Virus record (IMG/VR): IMGVR_UViG_3300018411_001336
Location: 1-22,972 of that record
Source of the DNA: a virus
Strand: one strand, 5' to 3'
Length of the DNA stretch: 22,972 nucleotides
Numbering within the stretch: position 1 is the stretch's first letter; every line of letters starts with the position of its first letter. Positions 7,853 through 13,431 of the stretch are shown in pieces. The notes beneath the pieces were generated by a model, which was not told the origin of the DNA, made no database searches, and worked only from the letters and a program-made list of their open reading frames with translations. Both the position numbers and the translations under genes were made by a program.

Positions 7853-8800
7853 ATGGCATTAAATCTCGCAAAGGCCGTCATCGGCTACCTGAAGGAACGC
7901 CCCGAGGAAAAATTCACTGCTCGGCAAATTGCAGAATGGGTATTTGCCACCTATCCGGATGAGTGCCAGGAAAAGCGGGCCAACAGCCGTGGGGACTACA
8001 TCAAGTCTGATGCGGATCTGGTGCAGCAGCTCGTCGCAGAAATCAGTTCGCAGCGCCCGCGCATGCAAACGAAGCACCCAGAGCTGAAAACGACAGAGGG
8101 ACGGCCGCGCAAGTACTACTACTCGGAGCGCTCGGACAGCGCCGAAGTGGCGGCGGTGGAAAGCGAAGGTACGTCGGCGGCTGCAGATGCCAGTGCGTTA
8201 AAGATTGACGAACACGCGCTGTACCCATTGTTGTCGCAATACCTGTGGGAGGAGTTCGGCGTCTTCTCCAAACGCATCGACGAGAAGCGCTCGTCGAACA
8301 AGCGCGGCCCCAACGGCAACCGCTGGCTGTACCCGGACGTCGTCGGAATGGAGGATTTGGGCAAGGAGTGGCACCGGGAGGTGCGCGACTGTGTGACGCA
8401 GTATTCCGACAAGCGCACCAAGTTGTGGTCGTTCGAGGTCAAGTTGCTGATCAACCGTTCGAACGTGCGCGAGTGCTTTTTCCAGGCGGTGTCGAATTCG
8501 TCGTGGGCCAATTTCGGCTATCTGGTTGCGGCAGAACTTGGCGGTACTGACACGCTGAAGGAACTGCGGATGCTGTTCGCCGCCCACGGCATCGGCTTCA
8601 TCAAGCTGGACGTGGACAACCCTGCCGACAGTCAGGTGCTGATTCCGGCGCGCGAGCGAGACGAGATCGATTGGGACATGGCCAATCGGTTGGCCACGGA
8701 GAACCGGGATTTTCTGGAATACGTGAAGCTGGTCAAGCAGTTCTACCAGACCGGCGAGGCGCGCCCGGCGGACTGGGATGTTCCCGAGACGGGGGACTGA
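7853..8800 (+). CDS. COG2958/HrgA-like protein: N-terminal HTH-like region plus C-terminal PD-(D/E)XK-type domain
   Basis: The protein is 315 aa. The N-terminal 90 or so residues (ALNLAKAVIGYLKE, FTARQIAEWVF, LVQQLVAEISSQRPRMQ, then GRPRKYYYS) look like the winged-helix-type region of the COG2958/HrgA family, which is known from restriction loci such as hrgA of Helicobacter pylori. A low-complexity linker (about 104-120) leads to a C-terminal domain with D162 in YPDVVGME and E195-x-K197 in SFEVKL. This spacing fits a PD-(D/E)XK nuclease core, followed by a helix ECFFQAVSNSSWANFGYLV. The start at 7853 has a G-rich stretch (7841-7845) about 8 bases upstream and lies 12 bases after the nucleotidyltransferase stop, so it is in the same operon. 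Composition returns to that of the hsd genes (35/60 GC at 8521-8580). Nuclease activity is inferred from the motif only. It may serve the RM system, the CBASS-like pair, or be independent. Confidence 0.72.
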   Translation: MALNLAKAVIGYLKERPEEKFTARQIAEWVFATYPDECQEKRANSRGDYIKSDADLVQQLVAEISSQRPRMQTKHPELKTTEGRPRKYYYSERSDSAEVAAVESEGTSAAADASALKIDEHALYPLLSQYLWEEFGVFSKRIDEKRSSNKRGPNGNRWLYPDVVGMEDLGKEWHREVRDCVTQYSDKRTKLWSFEVKLLINRSNVRECFFQAVSNSSWANFGYLVAAELGGTDTLKELRMLFAAHGIGFIKLDVDNPADSQVLIPARERDEIDWDMANRLATENRDFLEYVKLVKQFYQTGEARPADWDVPETGD

Positions 8801-8804
8801 CGGT

Positions 8805-9095
8805 TTATTCCAGATGGCCGATCACGTCGAGGCGTTCATCGCCACGCTGAAACGCCCCGAACCAGCCATCGCGCGAGTCGGCGCGCGTGCGGCTCACCAG
8901 CAACGTGAACCCCTCGCAGCCGCGCCCCTTGGCGGTGGCGAAGTCGGTGGTGTCGAATTTGGCCTCGCGCACCAGCGTCGTGGCCACCGACTTCATGGCC
9001 GATTCGAACAGGTCGAGCAGATGTTCTTGCAGGCTGGCGTCGATGTTGCGCGAGGTCACGTCGTCAATGACGGCGTGCTTGAATCGGTTACTCAT
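8805..9095 (-). CDS. Hypothetical 96-aa protein at the end of the phage late operon
   Basis: I do not recognise this protein. It starts MSNRFKHAVIDDVTSRN and is soluble-looking, with mixed charge, a helical first half (LQEHLLDLFESAMKSVATTLV) and a second half containing a GCEGFTLLVSRTRADSRDGWF stretch. The ATG at 9095 has GGAG 8 bases upstream, so I prefer it over a TTG at 9101. It follows Rz after a gap of 108 bases on the same strand, and its TAA lies only 4 bases from the stop of the HrgA-like gene on the other strand. It could be the last phage late gene or a small cargo gene. A 141-codon plus-strand frame overlapping it has no ribosome binding site or recognisable content. Confidence 0.55.
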   Translation of the reverse strand: MSNRFKHAVIDDVTSRNIDASLQEHLLDLFESAMKSVATTLVREAKFDTTDFATAKGRGCEGFTLLVSRTRADSRDGWFGAFQRGDERLDVIGHLE

Positions 9096-9203
9096 GGTCA
9101 ATGCTCCGTGGTGGGTACGGATGTCATGAACGCGCTGTTCGGGCTGAAAGCCAAGCGCATTCGGGATGGAACGATCAGATGTTGCGAAGTCGTCAAGCGC
9201 TGA
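9096..9203. other. 108-base gap between Rz and the 96-aa gene
   Basis: The gap contains the ribosome binding site of the 96-aa gene (GGAG on the minus strand near 9104-9107) and a TTGACG box on the minus strand (9191-9196) without a convincing -10 partner at normal spacing. I see no hairpin with a T-run and no attachment-site signature. A 20-codon frame on the minus strand (start near 9162) lacks a ribosome binding site. Confidence 0.4.
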
Positions 9204-9701
9204 CTACTTGGTGGTGGATGCCATCTCGCTGACCCAAGCCTGCAACGCCCTCAGTTGCTCGGCGTTTTCGTGGCAGGTTTGGTAGTTGGCGGCAAGGGTT
9301 CCGGCGACGGCAGAGAGCGCAATGCCTGCGGCGGCCGCATCAGCATCTCGGGCGGGCTCGGGCAGGTCACCTGCGGCGGCAGCGTCGTGCAGGCGCACAA
9401 AGCCACGGTTGATAGTGCAAGCAGCATCGGCTTGAACGGGCACATAGACGGGAACCTCCTTGATGATGGTGTCGCCCTTCTCGCGGACGACGCGGACGCG
9501 GTCGACGTACTGCGTAACGACCTTGACGGTGGCTTGCGCCTGCCGTTCGCGGACGGCGGCGGCTTGCAGGGCTTGTTGCTGGATGGCGGCATCCCATTGC
9601 GCTTGAACGTGGCTCGCACCCTTGATCCAGCCGAAGCCGACCAGGGCGACGCTGAGCGCCGCGAGGGTCAGCAGCCGGTACGGCCACGGAATCAAGTTCA
9701 T
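9204..9701 (-). CDS. Rz: Phage inner-membrane spanin Rz
   Basis: This is the i-spanin. With Rz1 it bridges inner and outer membranes and fuses them in the last step of lysis of Gram-negative hosts. The protein is 165 aa. It has a single N-terminal membrane segment (about residues 9-24, LLTLAALSVALVGFGW) followed by a periplasmic, Ala/Gln-rich region that is likely coiled coil (about 33-65), and VVREKGDTIIKEVPVYV. I chose the ATG at 9701, which overlaps the endolysin stop as ATGA and has GGAGA 7 bases upstream. A longer upstream frame covers the endolysin and is not used. Cys residues in the C-terminal part (CTINRG, TCHEN) may form disulphides. Rz1 lies wholly within this gene in another frame, the classic lambdoid-style nested pair. 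Confidence 0.88.
   Translation of the reverse strand: MNLIPWPYRLLTLAALSVALVGFGWIKGASHVQAQWDAAIQQQALQAAAVRERQAQATVKVVTQYVDRVRVVREKGDTIIKEVPVYVPVQADAACTINRGFVRLHDAAAAGDLPEPARDADAAAAGIALSAVAGTLAANYQTCHENAEQLRALQAWVSEMASTTK
9251..9445 (-). CDS. Rz1: Phage outer-membrane spanin lipoprotein Rz1, nested inside Rz
   Basis: This is the 64-aa o-spanin partner of Rz. The N-terminus MCPFKPMLLALSTVALCAC is a short lipoprotein signal; the lipobox is L16-C17-A18-C19, giving a mature protein of about 46 aa that starts with the lipidated Cys. The mature part is rich in proline (TLPPQV, SPPEML, SPEPLPPTTKP), typical for Rz1. The start at 9445 is fixed by an excellent ribosome binding site, AAGGAGGT at 9454-9461, 8 bases upstream. 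That site lies inside the Rz coding sequence. A later Met (9427) has no such site. It is in a different frame from Rz and ends 47 bases before it. It is shorter than the signal-less 122-codon open frame around it. Confidence 0.85.
   Translation of the reverse strand: MCPFKPMLLALSTVALCACTTLPPQVTCPSPPEMLMRPPQALRSLPSPEPLPPTTKPATKTPSN
9454..9461 (-). promoter_or_regulatory. Strong Shine-Dalgarno for Rz1 within the Rz gene
   Basis: The minus strand reads AAGGAGGT, a near-perfect match to the 16S rRNA 3' end, placed 8 bases before the Rz1 ATG at 9445. In the Rz frame these bases encode part of IIKEVPVYV. The site independently supports Rz1 translation and start choice. Confidence 0.85.
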
Positions 9702-10198
9702 GGCGCTTCTCCGACGCACTGGCGGTATTCGGACTGCCGACGCGTGGCCAGCCCGCCGCACAGGCGTACATTGGCAGGCAGCGCGCAGTCCTTGCCCTGG
9801 AAGAAGCGCCAGCGCAGCAGCTCGGAACAGGCTCCGGCGTAGTCCTCGGCGTTGAGTTTCCTCACCAGCGTGGATTGGCAGAACGCGCGGCTGCCGACGT
9901 TGTAGGAGAAACTCACCAGCGCGTCGTACTCGTGCTGGGCCAGCGGCACGGTCACGCACGTTTTCAATGCGCCCTCGAACTGCTGCACGTCGGTGAGCGC
10001 GCGGGCCAGCGCCTTCGGCGGCGTGGTGGTGTCGCCCAGCTTCACGTCCGTGGTGGTGCCGAAGCCGATGGTCGGCACATCACCCTTGACCGGGATCACT
10101 GCGCGGTCGGTGTAGCCCTCGTGCAGCACGATGCCGACCAGGGCGGCGGCAGACAGCGTCAGCGCGGTCACGGTGCGTCGTTGCGGTGGCCGGATCAT
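9698..10198 (-). CDS. Phage endolysin, GH24 lysozyme (T4/P21-like), likely signal-arrest-release type
   Basis: This muramidase cleaves the glycan strands of peptidoglycan at lysis. The protein is 166 aa, normal for GH24. The catalytic Glu is E27 in LHEGYTD and the family Thr is T43 in DVPTIGFGTT. The Asp of the triad is probably D40, although the spacing from E27 differs from the usual E-8-D-5-T, so this is tentative. The substrate-cleft stretch EYDALVSFSYNVG (about 108-120) and a C-terminal LCGGLATRRQSEYRQCVG are typical of phage lysozymes. Residues about 10-25 (VTALTLSAAALVGIVL) form a weakly hydrophobic, Ala/Gly-rich segment with no signal cleavage site directly before the catalytic Glu, as in SAR endolysins that are exported by the host Sec system and released when the membrane is depolarised. 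It has GGAG 8 bases before the ATG and ATGA overlaps with both neighbours. Confidence 0.92.
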   Translation of the reverse strand: MIRPPQRRTVTALTLSAAALVGIVLHEGYTDRAVIPVKGDVPTIGFGTTTDVKLGDTTTPPKALARALTDVQQFEGALKTCVTVPLAQHEYDALVSFSYNVGSRAFCQSTLVRKLNAEDYAGACSELLRWRFFQGKDCALPANVRLCGGLATRRQSEYRQCVGEAP

Positions 10199-10422
10199 CG
10201 GTGCATCTCCGGCTGCGCCACGATGCGGGCCACGGTCGCACCGATGCTGGCGGCGAAGGCCAGCAGCACGAATGCGCCACGCGGCAGCACATCCCCGAAC
10301 AGCGGCACCACCACTTCCGCCGCCGTGAAGGCAGCGGCCAGCAGCGAAAAGCGAATGCTCCAGGCCCGTCGCATTACGCGCCGCCAGTCGTCCAAAAGGC
10401 AGATCTTCGGCTTGGCGGTCAT
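10195..10422 (-). CDS. Small two-transmembrane protein, probable holin
   Basis: The protein is 75 aa. After a basic, tryptophan-containing N-terminus (CLLDDWRRVMRRAWSIR) come two predicted membrane segments, about 24-41 (FSLLAAAFTAAEVVVPLF) and 48-66 (GAFVLLAFAASIGATVARI), with a short charged tail. Size, topology and position directly upstream of the endolysin are those of a class II-type holin or pinholin. A pinholin would suit a SAR endolysin because it only needs to depolarise the membrane. The ATG at 10422 has GGGAGG 6 bases upstream; a longer frame upstream overlaps the preceding gene and is not used. It shares ATGA overlaps with both neighbours. The function is inferred from context and topology, and the DUF6127-like neighbour is the alternative holin. 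Confidence 0.68.
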   Translation of the reverse strand: MTAKPKICLLDDWRRVMRRAWSIRFSLLAAAFTAAEVVVPLFGDVLPRGAFVLLAFAASIGATVARIVAQPEMHR

Positions 10423-10724
10423 TGCACGCCTCCCATCAACTTCAACTTGATGGCGGCCCCCACCAGCAGCGCGGCCAGAATGCCGGTGGTCACGACCTTG
10501 ATGGTGGTCTGCCACGCCGTGCGGCGGGCATCGCGCCACGCTTCCAGCAAATCGCGCAGTTCGCGGATGTCCTTAGCGGCACTGCCGTTCTCCAGCCCGA
10601 TATGGGCAAGGCAGCGCTCGGCTCCGCGTTCGGCGGCACGGTCGAGCAGTTCGTCGAAGTCCTCGCGTCGCAAGAGGAGCATGTTCTCGATGAGCGCAGG
10701 CTGTTGGTGTTCGGGTTCGGTCAT
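10419..10724 (-). CDS. DUF6127-like membrane-anchored protein of the lysis cassette
   Basis: The protein is 101 aa. The soluble N-terminal part has the pattern I associate with DUF6127 phage proteins: LRREDFDELLDRAAERGAE (about 18-36), then a conserved-looking helix AAKDIRELRDLLEAWRDARR (about 49-68). A single C-terminal membrane segment follows (about 76-93, VVTTGILAALLVGAAIKL). This C-tail anchor with a cytoplasmic helix could be a holin accessory or an antiholin, but no role is established. It is the first gene after a hairpin terminator, and its ATG at 10724 has GGAG 6 bases upstream. It therefore opens the lysis cassette, and a promoter or read-through must serve it. I saw no clear promoter in the short gap. 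Confidence 0.7.
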   Translation of the reverse strand: MTEPEHQQPALIENMLLLRREDFDELLDRAAERGAERCLAHIGLENGSAAKDIRELRDLLEAWRDARRTAWQTTIKVVTTGILAALLVGAAIKLKLMGGVQ

Positions 10725-10742
10725 TGCGGTCTCCAGAAATAC

Positions 10743-10766
10743 GAAACCCGCCTCGTGGGCGGGTTC
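10743..10766 (-). terminator. Hairpin terminator between tail genes and lysis cassette
   Basis: The stem AACCCGCC (10745-10752) pairs perfectly with GGCGGGTT (10758-10765) around the 5-base loop 10753-10757. Read on the minus strand, the stem is followed by a T-rich stretch (TTTCGTATTT), which suits termination of the tail operon. The stretch is interrupted, so read-through into the lysis genes is likely. On the plus strand no T-run follows. Confidence 0.65.
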
Positions 10767-10790
10767 AGGGGTTGATCGGAAAGTTGGGTT

Positions 10791-11012
10791 TCAGATTTCG
10801 ATGATTTCCAGCGTCAGGCTGGGCGCGACGCCTTCGATGACGTCGTCGCGCACGAACACCTTCTGGCCGATGGGGGCGCTGCCGCGTGCGCGGATCAAGC
10901 CGCCGCCAGGCAAGGCGACGGTCACGACGCCGGAGCCGACGCCCACCACCGTGCCCGCCTGCAATGGCGGATCAGGGATAAGTTGGCGGAACTGCTCGTA
11001 GAGGTTATGCAT
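10791..11012 (-). CDS. Small 73-aa tail-associated protein, possible OB-like fold
   Basis: The protein is almost entirely predicted beta strand with glycine turns: GTVVGVGSGVVTVALPGGG (about 20-38), LIRARGSAPIGQKVFVRDD and a final LTLEIIEI. The alternation suggests a small barrel or OB-like domain such as those attached to tail hubs, but I do not recognise a named family. Its ATG at 11012 lies 8 bases inside the end of the 675-aa hub-like gene, so the two are translationally coupled and probably work together. It is the last tail gene before the hairpin terminator. No membrane segment or signal peptide is present. Confidence 0.7.
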   Translation of the reverse strand: MHNLYEQFRQLIPDPPLQAGTVVGVGSGVVTVALPGGGLIRARGSAPIGQKVFVRDDVIEGVAPSLTLEIIEI

Positions 11013-13032
11013 GGCTCTGCACTCCCAAGGTCTGCCAGACCTCCGGCATTCCTGCCTCGACTTGCGTCGAGCGCACGATGCCCAGCCTCGTCACGCTGCC
11101 GTCCTGGTACTCGACGAACGCACCCGGCTCGATGATCCCTGTCTCGGCCAGCACCGGCAGTCGCAGACTCACCTCGATCTGTTGCCCGGTATCGGCCAGA
11201 ACCGAGATGCCCCGCTGGCGCGCTGCAGCGGCTTCGGTGATCAGCGCATCGACCACCATCGGGGCCAGCACATCCCCGGCAGTCCCAGCCCGGCTCACTT
11301 GCCCAAGCACACCGACATCCTGGCCGGACACGAACACGCGGTTGTAGCCGGGCTTCTCTACCCAGCGCAGCGACTCGCGGGCCACCGCATCGACGGGCAG
11401 CACGAAGTCTGGCGTGACGGTGTTCCACTCCCACGGCGCGACCGGATACCGGTGGCGCACGCGGATGCTCTGGTCAGACGGGTGCGGGATCAGGTACCCC
11501 CCGGCCGCACTGGCAATGGCGACCAGGGCTTCCATCCACGTGCCCTGCTGGGTGAATACCCCGGCAGGGACGTTCCAGTCCGTCAGGCCCCAATCGATGC
11601 TCCAGCCCAACGGGATGCCGTTGAGCGTAAGGGCATCGTCCATCAACTGCCGCGCCGTGCGCGCCTGCGGTTGCTGAAAGTTCATCACCGGCGCGTAGGG
11701 CGCGGCCAGCACTGCGTTACGCCCTCTTCCTGAGATGCGGATGCTCGCGTCGCCGAACACCCGTTCGCGGCTGATGCTCTCGGCCAGTACGCGGAACTGC
11801 GTGCCGTTGACGCTGGCCACCAGTTCGACCGGGCCACCGTTGCCGCCGGGGGCGACGAGGCTTGTAGCGGCGGCGGGCAGCAGCGCATCGAAGCCCCACG
11901 TCCAGGAGGCGGCGTCGAGCGACAGCGAGAGGTTGAACACCGGCACCGGCAATCCATCGGGAAGCCGGTGCAGCGTCACGTTGTTGATCACGAAATACAC
12001 CCTCCGAACGGGAACGACCACCGGCTCCCCATCGGGAGGTGGCGGGTCGATGTGGTTTTCACAAACGAACAGCAAGTGGCTGTCCGCAGGGGCCAATGTC
12101 GCGAACAGCAGGTGGGTGCTCGGCGTGTAGCAAGGTTGTGGCGCGGGCGGCTCTGGGATCACCCAGAAGCTGATCCCAGGTGGTGGCGGCACGGCATCCT
12201 GATACCGGCCACGCCAACCCCACACGAAGGCACTCGCGCTCTGAAAATCACTCCCTTGGCGCTGGGTGAGCTGCCGCGCGGTTTGCCAAAGGCTCACCCG
12301 TCCCGCGCGCTTGGTGCGGTCGCCGTCTTGATGACGAAACCTCGTCGCATCGCGCAGGCGAGACGCGTTCTGAAACAAGCTCAGTCGAGCCAATTCGAGA
12401 TACGTGCCATCCTGATGCGCGAACCACGTCAAGTCGTGGAAGGGCCGAGCCTGTTGCTGGCCCGTTCGATGCTGCGTAGGCAGCGAGGCCAAGACCGGGG
12501 GTAACCGATGATCGACGCCTTGAGGCGCGGCAATCGTGCGCCGCCAGAACGTCTTCCAGCCTGCGGGCGTTGCAGCCGCATCCTGCTGGCCCTGCTTCGC
12601 GCCGTCCTCCGTCTGCTTCGCCACCTGCCAGAGGTGCGAAGTCCGACCCACCGTGGGACGCTGCGTGTGCGACTCGTACCTGACCTCTCCGGTGAACACG
12701 ATGCCGGGCAGGTTTGCGCCAGCACCAGCCTCCACATTCAAGGGCACGCTCGGGCGCAAGACCAGTGACTGCACCGTCAGGCCCGGGAGCTGGGCTAACA
12801 ACTCGGCCCGTGCCGGTGGGATGAACTTGATCGTGACGACCGGCAGCGGCAGTGTGGCCCACAACGTCACATCGTCGCGCGGGGCGATGTAGTTGGCCCC
12901 GAACACCAAATTGGCGTCGGTGGCAGCGGGTTGATCGAAGAGCAGATCGACCAAGGGCGGACCGACGACTACGGTGACGGCGGGCGCGGGCAACGTGGCG
13001 ACCAAGGTCACCTCGTTGGTCACGGCAGGCAC
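11005..13032 (-). CDS. Phage tail hub-like virion protein (675 aa)
   Basis: The first 120 or so residues are beta-rich and Pro/Ala-rich (VTLVATLPAPAVTVVVGPP and similar repeats). Residues about 130-275 are an unusual Trp/Gln/Arg-rich segment with repeated S-L-(W/F)-Q-x-A units. The C-terminal 330 residues (from about 340, RRVYFVINNV onward) look like a tail hub domain. They contain a bound-function-like region, ISGRGRNAVLAAPYAPV, and a helix-containing part, ARQLMDDALTLNGIPLGWSIDW followed by QGTWMEALVAIASAAGGYL, as in gp27-like hubs. The hub would sit at the tail tip and connect the tube to receptor-binding parts. It starts with GTG at 13032, 3 bases after the stop of the 131-aa gene, with GGGG 6 bases upstream. 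The hub assignment is structural inference from pattern and gene order. Confidence 0.72.
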   Translation of the reverse strand: MPAVTNEVTLVATLPAPAVTVVVGPPLVDLLFDQPAATDANLVFGANYIAPRDDVTLWATLPLPVVTIKFIPPARAELLAQLPGLTVQSLVLRPSVPLNVEAGAGANLPGIVFTGEVRYESHTQRPTVGRTSHLWQVAKQTEDGAKQGQQDAAATPAGWKTFWRRTIAAPQGVDHRLPPVLASLPTQHRTGQQQARPFHDLTWFAHQDGTYLELARLSLFQNASRLRDATRFRHQDGDRTKRAGRVSLWQTARQLTQRQGSDFQSASAFVWGWRGRYQDAVPPPPGISFWVIPEPPAPQPCYTPSTHLLFATLAPADSHLLFVCENHIDPPPPDGEPVVVPVRRVYFVINNVTLHRLPDGLPVPVFNLSLSLDAASWTWGFDALLPAAATSLVAPGGNGGPVELVASVNGTQFRVLAESISRERVFGDASIRISGRGRNAVLAAPYAPVMNFQQPQARTARQLMDDALTLNGIPLGWSIDWGLTDWNVPAGVFTQQGTWMEALVAIASAAGGYLIPHPSDQSIRVRHRYPVAPWEWNTVTPDFVLPVDAVARESLRWVEKPGYNRVFVSGQDVGVLGQVSRAGTAGDVLAPMVVDALITEAAAARQRGISVLADTGQQIEVSLRLPVLAETGIIEPGAFVEYQDGSVTRLGIVRSTQVEAGMPEVWQTLGVQSHA

Positions 13033-13035
13033 GGC

Positions 13036-13431
13036 TTACCCCAGGATGGCCGACACCATCCGGGCGTCACCGCCCAGATAGAGGTTGGTGCTGGCCAGTT
13101 TCACATCGCCATCGCCGTCGGTACCGCTGCAATCCAGATCCAAAGCCGTGACTTCGTTGCCGTTGACCAGCCGCGCCCACGTGGCGATGCCGGTGCTGGT
13201 GATCAAGCCGTCCTCCTGTTGCGTCAGGGTGAGGAGTCCCCCCGCAATCGTGCCTGCGGGCTTGGTGAGCCTGATCTCGACCAGCATCGCGCTCGCGGGC
13301 GTCGTCGCCGGGGTGGCGGGACGCGTACCGCCGTAAATGCGCAGGCGCGCCGGGTTGGTGCCTGCGTCGAGGAAGGCCAAGGTGCCTGCCAGCCGCGCCT
13401 CGTTGTGTTCGACAGTGATGGCAACGGTCAC
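13036..13431 (-). CDS. Phage virion-associated protein (131 aa), function unknown
   Basis: The protein is beta-rich and small: an early AGTLAFLDAGTNPARLRIYGG, a Thr/Pro/Ala-rich loop (about 36-47), and a C-terminal half with LLTLTQQEDGLITSTGIATWARLVNG. It resembles small tail or tail-fibre-associated proteins in its Gly and Thr content, but I cannot name a family. It starts with GTG at 13431, overlapping the stop of the 361-aa gene as GTGA, with GGAG about 10 bases upstream. Its position between the 361-aa protein and the hub-like protein points to a tail-tip component. Confidence 0.68.
   Translation of the reverse strand: MTVAITVEHNEARLAGTLAFLDAGTNPARLRIYGGTRPATPATTPASAMLVEIRLTKPAGTIAGGLLTLTQQEDGLITSTGIATWARLVNGNEVTALDLDCSGTDGDGDVKLASTNLYLGGDARMVSAILG

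Noticed and set aside
8782-8796. Short inverted repeat (CCCG, AGA, CGGG) at the end of the HrgA-like gene as a terminator
   Set aside because: The stem is only 4 bp, lies inside the coding sequence, and no T-run follows on either strand.
9168-9196. TTGACG box as a promoter for the 96-aa gene
   Set aside because: No acceptable -10 hexamer at 16 to 18 bases; a lone -35-like box is weak evidence.
8778-9203. A 141-codon plus-strand frame after the HrgA-like gene
   Set aside because: It starts inside the HrgA-like gene, lacks a ribosome binding site and opposes the 96-aa gene, which has one.
9204-9959. Longer 251-aa version of Rz starting at 9959
   Set aside because: The extra N-terminus overlaps the endolysin gene out of frame and is Arg-rich. 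The start at 9701 has a ribosome binding site, an ATGA junction and the membrane anchor at the proper place.
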